DNA of 55,280 bases from an uncultured Lentisphaeraceae bacterium (lineage in GTDB: Bacteria; Verrucomicrobiota; Kiritimatiellia; RFP12; DVOR01), in NCBI GenBank assembly GCA_949289005.1, contig CASEMQ010000052.1, positions 1 through 55,280 of the forward strand, in the 5' to 3' direction. The notes beneath the pieces were generated by a model. That model was not told the origin of the DNA and did not search any database. It saw nothing but the letters and a program-made list of their open reading frames with translations. This document shows positions 25,512 through 33,790 of this stretch, one piece after another. Numbering within the stretch: position 1 is the stretch's first letter; each line of letters opens with the position of its first letter. The position numbers and the translations under genes are program-made.

Positions 25512-26021
25512 ATGAGCGAGCACCGCTACGCCGATCTTCCCGAAGCCGTCAAGAAAGGCCAAACCGGGGGGTACGCCCAGGCCGACTTTGTCTGCTCCGG
25601 TTCCAACGGCCACGGCATGCTCTTCACGATGGTTCTTCCCTTCCACAATCATCGCGCCTATGTCCGGCGCCTCCTCCGCCCCAGCCGCCGAGCCTTCTTT
25701 CGCGCCCTGCGCAACGTGGCCAAAGAGATTGAACGCGATGGGTTGAAAGTCAATGTCCTATTGCTGGACAATGACATCCTCTTCATTGACGAGAAACGGA
25801 TCGCGGCGATTTTCGGCTGCACCGTTTATTACACCGCTGCCTACGCCGGCCGGCAGAAAGGCGCCGTCGAGAACCTCAACAGGCTTGTCCGCCGATTCTA
25901 TGCCAAGGGCACCGACTTCTCCAAGGTCAGCGAAGCGGAGGTCCGCCTCCTTCAATGGAAACTCACACACTACCCCCGCCCCTCCGACAACTACGCCCAA
26001 TTCCTGCCATTCCCAGCCTAA
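25512..26021 (+). pseudogene. IS30-family transposase remnant (DDE domain only)
   Basis: 169 aa. The DDE catalytic core is present: D25 in YAQADFVCSG, D86 in LLLDNDILF and E120 in QKGAVENLNR, with 33 residues between the second Asp and Glu as in IS30 transposases. IS30 enzymes are usually 320-390 aa with an N-terminal helix-turn-helix region; that half is missing here, so the copy should be inactive for site-specific transposition. The ATG lies inside the aroA promoter motif (CAAATGAG) without a ribosome-binding site, so expression is doubtful. About 20 bp after the stop, TTGCATTTCTCAG near 26045 could be a terminal repeat; no partner end was found. Confidence 0.75.
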
Positions 26022-26120
26022 AACCATCCCCTGCGCAAAAACACTTGCATTTCTCAGACCTATCATGAAAAGAGAGAAGAAGCGTATCCCGCCCACGGTT
26101 TTTCGTTTGCCGTTTACGCG

Positions 26121-27275
26121 TCAGGGGGAGGCTTTGCCGAAGCGGGCGCGGAGGGCGTCGAGGGTGCGGGAGAGGCGTTCCTGGCGTTGGCGGGGGGGTG
26201 GGGTGAGGGTGGCGAAGAGGTCGTCGGCGGGGAGGTCGGTGGCCGAGTCTGTGAGGTTGTCGACGCCGAAGCCGAGGAGGCGGACGGGGGTGTTTGGCTC
26301 GAGGTGGCGCGCGAGGAGGGCGCAGGCGGCGTCGCGGAGGGCGAAGTCGTCGCAGACGGGCGTGGGGAAGGGCATTTGCCGGGTGACGGTGCGGAAGCCG
26401 GCATAGCGGATCTTGAGGCGGGCGGTGCGGGCGCGGAGGCCGAGGGCGCGGAGGCGGCGGCCGACGTCCTCGGCGATGGCGCGGACGTCGCGGCGGAGGG
26501 TTTCGCGGTCGAGGGTGTCATCGGGGTAGGTATGCTCGCGGGAGAGGGATTTTTCCTCGCGCCCGGTTTCGACGGGGCGGCTGTCGCGGCCGAAGGCGAT
26601 GGCCATGAGGTGTTCGGCCAAGGTGGGGCCCACCAACGCGCGGAGGCGCCCGGGGTCGGAGGATTGCAGGTCGCGCACGGTGGTCAGCCCCGCGGCCCGG
26701 AGGGTGGCGGCGAGTTTCGGGCCCACGCCCCAGAGGGCGCGGAGCGGCTTGGCGGCGAGCCACGACAGGATTGCCCGCGGGTCGGCGGGGACAACGAAGA
26801 GCCCGTTGGGCTTGCGTTCCTCGCTGGCGAGTTTGGCCAGGAACTTGTTGGGGGCCACGCCCACGGAGCAGGTGAGCCCCACTTGCGCCAGGATGCGCGC
26901 CTTGATCTCGGCCGCGATGGCCTCGGGCGGGCCGAAGAGGCGGCGCACGCCCGTCACGTCCAGGAAGGCTTCGTCGATGGAGAGCGGCTCGACCAAGGGC
27001 GTGAAGTGGGCGAAGATGGCGAAGACGGCTTCGCTGACGGCCTTGTAGCGTGCCATGCGCGGCCGCACGAAGATGCCTTGCGGGCATTTCTCGTAGGCCT
27101 GGCGCGAGGGCATGGCCGAATGCACGCCAAAGGCACGCGCCTCGTAGGAGCAGGTGGAGACGACGCCGCGTTTGTCGGGTGGCGCGCCGACGATGACGGG
27201 CTTGCCGCGCCATTCCGGGTGATCGTGTTGCTCGACCGCCGCAAAAAAGGCATCCATGTCCACGTGCAGTATCAT
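26121..27275 (-). CDS. dinB: DNA polymerase IV (Y-family, translesion)
   Basis: 384 aa. HVDMDAFFAAVEQHDHPEWRG carries the first catalytic Asp, CSYEARAFGVHSAMPS is the finger region, and EPLSIDEAFLDVTG has the second Asp-Glu pair. GVGPKLAATLRAAGLTTV is the helix-hairpin-helix thumb, and a little-finger domain lies at ~240-350. It copies past DNA damage with low fidelity. A canonical beta-clamp motif at the C-terminus is not obvious. It is transcribed alone from a -10 box 9 nt upstream of the ATG. Confidence 0.94.
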   Translation of the reverse strand: MILHVDMDAFFAAVEQHDHPEWRGKPVIVGAPPDKRGVVSTCSYEARAFGVHSAMPSRQAYEKCPQGIFVRPRMARYKAVSEAVFAIFAHFTPLVEPLSIDEAFLDVTGVRRLFGPPEAIAAEIKARILAQVGLTCSVGVAPNKFLAKLASEERKPNGLFVVPADPRAILSWLAAKPLRALWGVGPKLAATLRAAGLTTVRDLQSSDPGRLRALVGPTLAEHLMAIAFGRDSRPVETGREEKSLSREHTYPDDTLDRETLRRDVRAIAEDVGRRLRALGLRARTARLKIRYAGFRTVTRQMPFPTPVCDDFALRDAACALLARHLEPNTPVRLLGFGVDNLTDSATDLPADDLFATLTPPPRQRQERLSRTLDALRARFGKASP

Positions 27276-27284
27276 GACGGGGCT

Positions 27285-27290
27285 ATTTTA
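27285..27290 (-). promoter_or_regulatory. -10 box of dinB
   Basis: Minus strand TGTGC followed by TAAAAT, 9 nt before the dinB ATG; a leader of about 2 nt is predicted. No SOS box was recognised nearby. The following 27291-27474 shows no gene or clear signal. Confidence 0.5.
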
Positions 27291-27474
27291 GCACACCTTG
27301 GGGGCGCCAACCCATGTCCAGAATCGTCCACACCCCCCATTTCTCCGAAAGGCCCACTGTCTCATGCGTGTTTTCCAAGTGCTTCTGCGCGCTCTGGGCA
27401 AATCCGTTGACATCCCACGCACACCAAGGCGCTGTGGCGTGGAAGGCGCGGGGGCGTTGTGAGTTTCGGGAGGG

Positions 27475-27648
27475 GTTGTCGATAATTTTTGCGAAGTTGT
27501 TGAAAACCTGTTGAAGGCGGGCGGGGCCAGAGGCACCCTGCATCCGCTTTTTCAATCAGGGAGCGGGGTCGTTTTTCGAGACACGCCGTACCTCGTTGCG
27601 AGACACGCCGTGTCTCGGGTTGAGTCACGGCGTCTTCCGAAAAGGGGG
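27475..27648 (+). repeat. Dispersed repeat A, copy 2
   Basis: Same orientation as copy 1. TGTCGATAA (27477), 12 nt, TGTTGAAAA, CC, TGTTGAAGG; then TTTTTCAATCAGGGAGCGGG and a tail with CGAGACACGCCGT twice, the second forming the near-palindrome GAGACACGCCGTGTCTC. It ends in CGAAAAGGGG. It fills the end of the 405-bp gene-free interval between dinB and the next operon. Confidence 0.85.
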
Positions 27649-27680
27649 AGGCGGGGATTTTCTTTTGACAGGGGGGCGCC

Positions 27681-29168
27681 TTAGGGGCCTTTGCGGGCGC
27701 CGGTGGTTTGGCCGGGGAGTGCGGGCTGCACCTTCCAGTAGAGCGTGGCGCCTTGGGGGGCGCGGACGGTCTGGAATTGCCAGAAGGTCTCGGGGCGGAA
27801 GGTGAGGGTGCGTGGCTCGACGTTGCCGGAGAGGTCGTCGGAGGAGAGTGCGACGGTGACTTTGCCGGCGGGGCGGCGCCAGAGGGTGAAGGCGTAGATG
27901 CCTTCGCCCAAGGGGCGGCAGATGGTGGCGTTCACGGCACCGCGGAGGAGTTTCGCGCGGAGCATGGTCTCGAGGCCGATGGTGATGGCGAGGGTCTCGG
28001 TTTGGTCGCAGCGGGGGGGGAGGACGGCCGCGCCGGTCCATTTGAGGTAGAGCATGGCGGCGAACATGGCGGCGGTGGGGGAGGTGGGGCGTGGGCCGTC
28101 GTAGACGGGGTGGTCGGGCAGACGGCGGACGAACTCGGCGACGGCGAGGGGGAAGGGGATCCAGCCGGGTTTGGCGGCGTCGAGAGCGAGGATGCGGCCG
28201 AGGTGGGCGAGCTCCTCGCGCCCGGTGTCGTCGGCGAAGGCGGGGCGGGTGTAGAGGGTGGCGGCGGTGACGCTCGCGGCGGGCGGGGTGAGCGTGCGGT
28301 AGAGGCAGGGCAGGCCGGTGGCGAGGTCGGTGTCGGTGGTGTAGTGGAGGGTGAGGGCGCGGCCGTCGGCTTGGGCCAGGCGCAGGAGCCAGCCGCCGAT
28401 GGCGTGCTCGAAGGCGCCGTCGTAGAGCACGGCCTCGAAGGCGGAGCCGACGCGGACGGGGAAGGCGGGCAGGTTCCATTTGTCGGCGGCGTAGCGCACG
28501 TCGGGGAGGAGTGCGTAGCCTTCGCGGATGGAGGCAATCAGGTCGGCGGCGACTTCGGGGTGGACGCCGGGGAGTGCGGGGAGGTCGGCGCGGGAGCCTT
28601 TGGCGGCGAGGGTGATGCCGGCGGCGAAGACGTAGGCCTCGGCGCGGGGGCCTTTGGGGACGCGGCCGTCGTAGAAGGTGTCGTCGGTGTAGACGCGTTG
28701 CCAGATTTTCGGCAGGGGGGCGATGCCGCAGCGTGCGGCGGTGGCGATGCGCGTGGCGATTTGGAGCGCGCGGTCGTCGCAGAGGCCGGACATTTTGTAG
28801 ACGGGCTTTTGGGCGGCGACCAGGATGGGCGCGGGCAGGGTGGGGGCGCGTTGGGCGGCAAGCGCGCGCAACCCCAGCAGGGCCAGGCCATCGGGCTCGG
28901 CGGCGGGGAGGGAGACGAGGAGGGTGTCGGCGGCGAGCGCCGCTTGGCGCGTGGCGTCCTCGCCGGGCGCGTTGGCCCACGCGGAGAGGTAGGCGACGTC
29001 GTTGGTGACGAGGGTGACGGTCTCTTCGCCCAGCATGGGCGCGAGGGTCTCGGCGACCGCCGGCGCGGCCACGGGCGCGTCTTTGCCGACGATCCAGACC
29101 GTCTTGGCCCATGCGAGCGGCGCGGCCAGCAGGGCGGGGAGCAGGACGAGGGTCAAGGCGCGGCGCAT
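27681..29168 (-). CDS. Secreted protein of unknown function
   Basis: 495 aa. A clear signal peptide (1-21, ending PLAWA) is followed by a mixed alpha/beta sequence without a domain I recognise. Repeated phrases such as DGRALTLHYTTDTDLATG and a C-terminal beta-rich part (KVTVALSSDDLSGNVEPRTL) suggest a periplasmic or surface protein. The start at 29168 is fixed by the signal peptide. It is the last gene of the corC-nadD-rsfS-lysA operon, 11 bp after lysA, but nothing links it to these functions. No membrane anchor or sorting signal is seen. Confidence 0.72.
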   Translation of the reverse strand: MRRALTLVLLPALLAAPLAWAKTVWIVGKDAPVAAPAVAETLAPMLGEETVTLVTNDVAYLSAWANAPGEDATRQAALAADTLLVSLPAAEPDGLALLGLRALAAQRAPTLPAPILVAAQKPVYKMSGLCDDRALQIATRIATAARCGIAPLPKIWQRVYTDDTFYDGRVPKGPRAEAYVFAAGITLAAKGSRADLPALPGVHPEVAADLIASIREGYALLPDVRYAADKWNLPAFPVRVGSAFEAVLYDGAFEHAIGGWLLRLAQADGRALTLHYTTDTDLATGLPCLYRTLTPPAASVTAATLYTRPAFADDTGREELAHLGRILALDAAKPGWIPFPLAVAEFVRRLPDHPVYDGPRPTSPTAAMFAAMLYLKWTGAAVLPPRCDQTETLAITIGLETMLRAKLLRGAVNATICRPLGEGIYAFTLWRRPAGKVTVALSSDDLSGNVEPRTLTFRPETFWQFQTVRAPQGATLYWKVQPALPGQTTGARKGP

Positions 29169-29179
29169 GGCGGTGTTCC

Positions 29180-30442
29180 TCACTTGAAGTCCGGCAACGC
29201 CGAGAAGTCGAGCGTGGCGAAGTAATCGTCGATGGTTTCGGCGCGTCGGATTTGGACGACGGAGCCGTCCTCGCGGAGGAGGAGTTCGGCGGAGCGGAGT
29301 TTGCCGTTGTAGTTGAAGCCCATGGCGTGGCCGTGGGCGCCGGCGTCGTGGAGGACGAGCAGGTCGCCGGGGACGACCTCGGGGAGGGGGCGTTGGATGG
29401 CGAACTTGTCGTTGTTTTCGCAGAGGGAGCCGGTGACGTCGTAGACGTGGTCGTGCGGGAGGTTGTCCTTGCCGACGACGGTGATGTGGTGGTAGGCGCC
29501 GTAGAGGGCGGGGCGCATAAGGTTGGCCATGCAGGCGTCGAGCCCCACGTAGTCGCGGTAGGTGTGCTTGAGGTGGAGCACGGTGCTCACGAGGTAGCCG
29601 GCGGGGCCGGTGATGCAGCGGCCGCACTCGAAGCAGAGGGGCACGTCGGGCAGGCCGCGGCCGGTGACGCGCTCGGCGTAGGCGCGGCGGATGCCCTCGC
29701 CCACGGCCTCGAGATCCACGGCGTCTTGCTCGGGGCGATAGGGGATGCCGATGCCGCCGCCGAGGTTGATGAAGTCGAAGACGATGCCGAGGCGTTCGTG
29801 GATTTCCCAGGCCAGGTCGAAGAGGAGGATGGCGGTGTCCACGAAGTATTGCGGGTTGAGCTCGTTGCTGGCCACCATGGTGTGCAGGCCGAAGCGCTTG
29901 ACGCCTTTGGCCTTGAGCAGGGCGTAGGCATCGAAGAGTTGGTCGCGCGTGAGGCCGTACTTGGCCTCCTCGGGCTTGCCGATGATGGCGTTGCCGCCCT
30001 TGAGCGGGCCGGGGTTGTAGCGCAGGCAGACGCGTTCGGGCAGGCCGCAGGCCGCTTCCAGGAAGGCGATGTGGGAGATGTCGTCGAGATTGATGTTGGC
30101 GCCGAGCGCCTTGGCCTTGGCGAACTCTTGCGCGGGGGTGTCGTTGGAGGTGAACATGATGGCCTCGCCCGGCAGGCCGACCCGCTCGGAGAGGATGAGT
30201 TCCGGCAACGACGAGCAGTCCGCGCCGAAGCCTTCCTCCTGCAAAATGCGCATCAGGTAGGGGTTGGGCGCGGCCTTGACGGCGAAGAAATTGCGGAAGC
30301 CTTTGTTCCAGGCGAAGGCGTTGCGCAGGCGCCGCGCCGCCGCGCGGATGGTCTTTTCGTCGTAGAGGTGGAAGGGGGTGGGCCAGCGCGCCGCGATGTC
30401 GCGCAGTTGGGCCTCGGTGCAGGGGAGGGTCTTGGCAGTCAT
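29180..30442 (-). CDS. lysA: Diaminopimelate decarboxylase-type PLP enzyme
   Basis: 420 aa alanine-racemase-fold decarboxylase. FFAVKAAPNPYLMRIL contains the PLP-binding Lys, INLGGGIGIPYRPEQ is the Gly-rich phosphate loop, ECGRCITGPAGYLV the Glu/Gly block, and GSLCENNDKFA holds the second-site Cys-Glu motif of the active site. It makes lysine from meso-diaminopimelate. The ATG at 30442 lacks a clear ribosome-binding site; an upstream in-frame start at 30520 would overlap rsfS. Distant relatives act on carboxynorspermidine or ornithine, but the length and CEN motif favour LysA. lysC and hom lie elsewhere in the window (47563-50263). Confidence 0.88.
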   Translation of the reverse strand: MTAKTLPCTEAQLRDIAARWPTPFHLYDEKTIRAAARRLRNAFAWNKGFRNFFAVKAAPNPYLMRILQEEGFGADCSSLPELILSERVGLPGEAIMFTSNDTPAQEFAKAKALGANINLDDISHIAFLEAACGLPERVCLRYNPGPLKGGNAIIGKPEEAKYGLTRDQLFDAYALLKAKGVKRFGLHTMVASNELNPQYFVDTAILLFDLAWEIHERLGIVFDFINLGGGIGIPYRPEQDAVDLEAVGEGIRRAYAERVTGRGLPDVPLCFECGRCITGPAGYLVSTVLHLKHTYRDYVGLDACMANLMRPALYGAYHHITVVGKDNLPHDHVYDVTGSLCENNDKFAIQRPLPEVVPGDLLVLHDAGAHGHAMGFNYNGKLRSAELLLREDGSVVQIRRAETIDDYFATLDFSALPDFK

Positions 30443-30452
30443 GGGTGCGTGT

Positions 30453-30809
30453 TCAGGCTTGGGGGTGAAAGGGGATTTCCTTGGCGCCTTTCCAGAGGGC
30501 CTCGATGTCATAGTAGGCACGTGCCTCCGGCACGAAGAGGTGCGCCACGACGGTGAAGGCGTCCAACAGCACCCAGCCGCTGTCGGCCTCGCCCGAGAGG
30601 CGGCAACGCGTCTCGCCCAAGCCTTTGAGGTAGGCCACTGCGGCTTTTTGCAGGGCCTTGAGGTGGGGTGTGGAGGTGCCGGAGGCCACCACGCAGATGT
30701 CGGTCACCGTGGACACGCCGCGCACATCGAGCACGCGGATGGCCTCGGCCTGCTTGTCGTAGAGTGCCTGGGCGATGCCCAGCGCCAGCTCCTCACTGGT
30801 CTGCTTCAT
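30453..30809 (-). CDS. rsfS: Ribosomal silencing factor RsfS
   Basis: 118 aa. The RsfS/DUF143 pattern is complete: LDVRGVSTVTDICVVASGTS, then GWVLLDAFTVVAHLFVPEAR and YYDIEALW. It binds ribosomal protein L14 and blocks subunit joining under starvation. GGAG precedes the ATG. It overlaps nadD by 17 bp, the common nadD-rsfS arrangement. Confidence 0.94.
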   Translation of the reverse strand: MKQTSEELALGIAQALYDKQAEAIRVLDVRGVSTVTDICVVASGTSTPHLKALQKAAVAYLKGLGETRCRLSGEADSGWVLLDAFTVVAHLFVPEARAYYDIEALWKGAKEIPFHPQA

Positions 30810-31392
30810 GAAGGTCTCCCTGATAAAGGCGGCGGGCGCGCAGATAGTGCCCCGCCAACGTGTGAATAGGATAGCGGATTGCCTCGCCGCGCGCAACCTC
30901 TCGGCGGATTTCCGTGCTCGAGACCGCGCACAGCGGCCCCAGGCGGTGCGCCAGCAGGCGCGCGTCGAAGGGTGGGGCGGGCGGCGGCACGCCGGGCCGG
31001 TCAAAGGCGATGAAGGCACACATCCCCACCAATTCCCGCGCGCGATACCACCGCGGGAAGTCGCGCACCGAGTCCATGCCCAGGATGAACCAGAGCCGGG
31101 CCCCCGGCAGTTCCGCGCGCAGCTCCGCCACCGTGTCGTAGGTGTGCGTGCGCCCGGGGCGCCAGAGCTCGCGGCAATCCAGCGTCAGGCGCGGCTCCCC
31201 GGCCAGGGCCAGACGCAGCATCGCGCAACGATCCTCGGCCGGCGCCGGCGCGCGGTCCTTCAACGCCTGTTGGGCGCACGGCATCAGGCGCACCTCGTCC
31301 AGCCCGAAGGCGTCCAACGCGGCGCGGGCCAAGGCGACGTGCCCGGCGTGGATCGGGTCGAAGGAGCCGCCCAGGAGGCCGATTTCCCTCAT
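30793..31392 (-). CDS. nadD: Nicotinate-nucleotide adenylyltransferase
   Basis: 199 aa. The N-terminal GLLGGSFDPIHAGHVALA is the nucleotidyltransferase GxFxPxHxGH signature, and SSTEIRREVARG the C-terminal ISSTxIR motif. It converts nicotinate mononucleotide to deamido-NAD. The start overlaps the corC stop as ATGA (31389-31392) and the end overlaps rsfS. Confidence 0.95.
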   Translation of the reverse strand: MREIGLLGGSFDPIHAGHVALARAALDAFGLDEVRLMPCAQQALKDRAPAPAEDRCAMLRLALAGEPRLTLDCRELWRPGRTHTYDTVAELRAELPGARLWFILGMDSVRDFPRWYRARELVGMCAFIAFDRPGVPPPAPPFDARLLAHRLGPLCAVSSTEIRREVARGEAIRYPIHTLAGHYLRARRLYQGDLHEADQ

Positions 31393-32735
31393 GCCTCGTC
31401 CGTGTCCCCCGTCTCGGGCTTTTCCTCGGGCAGCACCGTCACCAACGCCACCGCCACGCGCTTGCCGCGGATTTCCGGGATTTCCACCGAGAGGCGCCCC
31501 ACCTTCAGCGTCGCCTGGCTGCCGTCCGCCGGGATGGCGCCCAGCTCCGCCATCAGGTAACCGCCGAAGGTGTCGCAATCGTCCGCGTCCAACGGCACGC
31601 CCAGCGCCTTGGCCGCTTCGTCCAGCGCGGCCGAGCCCTGCACGCGCCAGACGTTCGGGCCCACCTTTTCGATGTCCGGCGCCTCGGGGGCGACCGCCGA
31701 GTCCTCGTCCGGTGTTTCGCCCACCAAGCGCTCCACCAGGTCGCTCATCGTGACGACGCCGCTCATGCCGCCGTATTCGTCGCACACCACGGCGAAGGGG
31801 TTGTGCCGCCGCTTCATGTCGCGGAAGAGCACGTCTGCCTTCACGCCCTCGGGCACGAACACCGCCGGGCGCACCGCCTTGGCCATCACCGTCGGCCGCG
31901 AGCGGTCGTCCAGCCGGAACCAATCCTTCGCGATCAGCACCCCCACCACCTTGTCGATGCTCCCGTCGCAGATGGGATAGCGCGAATGGCGCGTCTCGTG
32001 CAGCGTCTTCGCCCACGCCTCGTCCGTGTCCTCCAGCCACAGGGCCGAGACGTCCGTCCGGTGCGTCGCGATCTCCCCCGCCGTCAAATCGTCGAACTCA
32101 AAGACGTTCTGGATGAAGGTCCGCTCCTCTGTGTCGATGGCCCCCTTCTCGCACCCCACGTCCACCGTCATGCGGATTTCTTCCTCCGTCACCGCGTTGT
32201 CTTCCGCCTGCGGGTCGATGCCCAGCAGGCGCAGCACGCCGTTCGTCGAGACCGTCAGCAACCACACGATTGGCGCGCACAGCCGCGCGATGGTGCATAC
32301 CAGGCCCGACATCCCCAGCGCCAACGGCTCCGCCTTGCGCATCGCCAGGCGTTTCGGCACCAGCTCGCCGAAGACCAGCGTCACGTAAGACAACACCAGC
32401 GTGATGGCCACCACCGCCATCGCGTCCAGCACCTTCGGCGGCAGCGGCACCCCCAGCCCCACCATCCAATCCACCAGCCCATCCGAGAAGTTCTCCGCCG
32501 CGAACGCGCTCCCCAGGAACCCCGAGAGCGTGATCGCCACCTGAATCGTCGCCAGGAACCGCGCCGGTTGCGCCGTCAGCCCCAACAGCCGCTTCGCCCG
32601 CCGGTTCCCCGTCTTCGCCAGCCGCTCCAGCCGCCGGTCGTTCATCGAGATCACCGCAATCTCCAAGCAGGCGAAGACCGCGTTCGCGAGGATGAGGGCC
32701 ACTTGCAGCAAAATCAAGAGAGGCAGGTTCTCCAT
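31389..32735 (-). CDS. CNNM/CorC-HlyC family membrane protein (DUF21, CBS pair)
   Basis: 448 aa. DUF21/CNNM membrane domain at ~1-180 (3-4 helices; LVFGELVPKRLAMRKAE is the conserved cytoplasmic helix), a CBS pair at ~205-330 (THRTDVSALW, VCDEYGGMSGVVTMSDLVE) and a CorC_HlyC domain at the C-terminus (TFGGYLMAELGAIP). Members export or sense Mg2+/Co2+; older annotation as haemolysin is misleading. It is the first gene of the operon; AAGGAG lies 8 nt before the ATG. Confidence 0.9.
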   Translation of the reverse strand: MENLPLLILLQVALILANAVFACLEIAVISMNDRRLERLAKTGNRRAKRLLGLTAQPARFLATIQVAITLSGFLGSAFAAENFSDGLVDWMVGLGVPLPPKVLDAMAVVAITLVLSYVTLVFGELVPKRLAMRKAEPLALGMSGLVCTIARLCAPIVWLLTVSTNGVLRLLGIDPQAEDNAVTEEEIRMTVDVGCEKGAIDTEERTFIQNVFEFDDLTAGEIATHRTDVSALWLEDTDEAWAKTLHETRHSRYPICDGSIDKVVGVLIAKDWFRLDDRSRPTVMAKAVRPAVFVPEGVKADVLFRDMKRRHNPFAVVCDEYGGMSGVVTMSDLVERLVGETPDEDSAVAPEAPDIEKVGPNVWRVQGSAALDEAAKALGVPLDADDCDTFGGYLMAELGAIPADGSQATLKVGRLSVEIPEIRGKRVAVALVTVLPEEKPETGDTDEA

Positions 32736-32872
32736 GAAGACTCCTTAGGCGCCAATGGGGCAAAACCTCCCACACCCGCCCCACACGGGGCGGGCGCGAA
32801 GGCCCGGGGAAACGATCGGTTCCGCTTGTCGCTGAACGTACACCTCATTGGCAAACCGTCAAAACGCCGCAT

Positions 32873-32902
32873 AGTCTACAGCAATCCCGGCAGAGCCGTC
32901 AA
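32873..32902 (-). promoter_or_regulatory. Promoter of the corC-nadD-rsfS-lysA operon
   Basis: Minus strand: TTGACG (32897-32902), 18-nt spacer ending TGCTG, TAGACT (32873-32878). The leader is about 130 nt and carries a perfect 8-bp hairpin near 32777-32796 (CCCGCCCC, loop ACAC, GGGGCGGG). The remainder of the 320-bp gap up to 33055 holds the terminator listed next and no gene. Confidence 0.55.
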
Positions 32903-32956
32903 ATCGGCGCGGCCGGGCCGGGCTTCCACGCCCCGGGAGGACGGCCGCGCGGGCGC

Positions 32957-32994
32957 AAAAAGGCCCCGGGCGCGGGTGAGGCGCGCCCGGGGCC
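32957..32994 (-). terminator. Rho-independent terminator after the VWA gene
   Basis: Minus strand: 13-bp perfect stem (32982-32994 with 32962-32974), 7-nt loop, then TTTTT (32957-32961). It lies about 60 bp after the VWA stop codon. Confidence 0.82.
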
Positions 32995-33055
32995 GGGGTT
33001 GGACACACAAGCGTTTGGCGGGACGGGCAACCGTCCGTCGGGAGAGGAAGGGCGC

Positions 33056-33697
33056 TTAGCGGGACCGAAAGTCCCTGTCCACTTTCTTGCGCAGGGTACG
33101 GTCGCGCGGAAGGCCGCGACGGGTATGGCGAATGCGTTCGTCCAGATAGTCCATGCAAGCACAGACGCCGGGCCTGTCGGCATGGAAATCGATGGCCTCC
33201 TCGGCGTCGATGCCGTAGCGTTCCGCGGTTTCGACGGCGTCGATGTTGGCGGCGAGGAAGGCGAACTCCCAACCATACTTCTCCTTCTGGCGGGTGATCA
33301 TGGCACGGACCTCGTCGGCGGTGTGGCGGTGGCTGGCGTTTTCGAGGCCGTCGGTGATGATAGCGAAGAGGGTGTGGGCGGGGACGTCCTCGGGGCGGGC
33401 GTATTTGTGGATGTTGCCGATGTGGTGGATGGCATCGCCGAGGGCATCGAGGAGGGCGGTGCAGCCGGACGGGTGATAGGTCTCCTCGGTGAGTTGGGGG
33501 ATTTGGGCGAGGGGGACGCGGTCGTGGACAACCTGGCTGCGGTGATTGAAGAGGACGGTGGAGACGAGGACGTCGCCGGGTTCCTCGCGTTGTTTCTTCA
33601 GGGTGGCGTTGAAGCCGCCGATGGCGTCGTCCGCGATGTTGTCCATGGAGCCGCTGCGGTCGACCACGAAAACAAGTTCGGTGAGGGTGTCGTTCAT
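33056..33697 (-). CDS. Cytoplasmic von Willebrand factor A domain protein
   Basis: 213 aa, essentially one VWA domain. The MIDAS metal site is visible: DRSGSMD (Asp13, Ser15, Ser17), a Thr in SGCTALLDAL and an Asp in IITDGLEN. No signal peptide or membrane helix. Such stand-alone proteins resemble TerY-like VWA proteins, but no tellurium-resistance or kinase partner is nearby. AAAGGAAAGGA lies upstream of the ATG, and TACAAT near 33737 may be its -10. It is transcribed alone and ends in a strong terminator. Role unknown. Confidence 0.82.
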   Translation of the reverse strand: MNDTLTELVFVVDRSGSMDNIADDAIGGFNATLKKQREEPGDVLVSTVLFNHRSQVVHDRVPLAQIPQLTEETYHPSGCTALLDALGDAIHHIGNIHKYARPEDVPAHTLFAIITDGLENASHRHTADEVRAMITRQKEKYGWEFAFLAANIDAVETAERYGIDAEEAIDFHADRPGVCACMDYLDERIRHTRRGLPRDRTLRKKVDRDFRSR

Positions 33698-33790
33698 GGC
33701 GCGTTCCTTTCCTTTTCGGGGTGAGAAAACGCGTATAATTGTACAAACCGTGGCGGTGCGGAAGGTCGCCCGGCGGGCGACAATTTGGCT

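Noticed and set aside
33056..33697. VWA protein as part of a tellurium-resistance or MoxR-type system
   Set aside because: No TerD, MoxR ATPase or kinase gene is adjacent; only the VWA fold can be supported.
33747..33785. GTCGCCC/GGGCGAC hairpin near 33765 as terminator of the TRIC gene
   Set aside because: The stem is short and not followed by a T tract on the minus strand.
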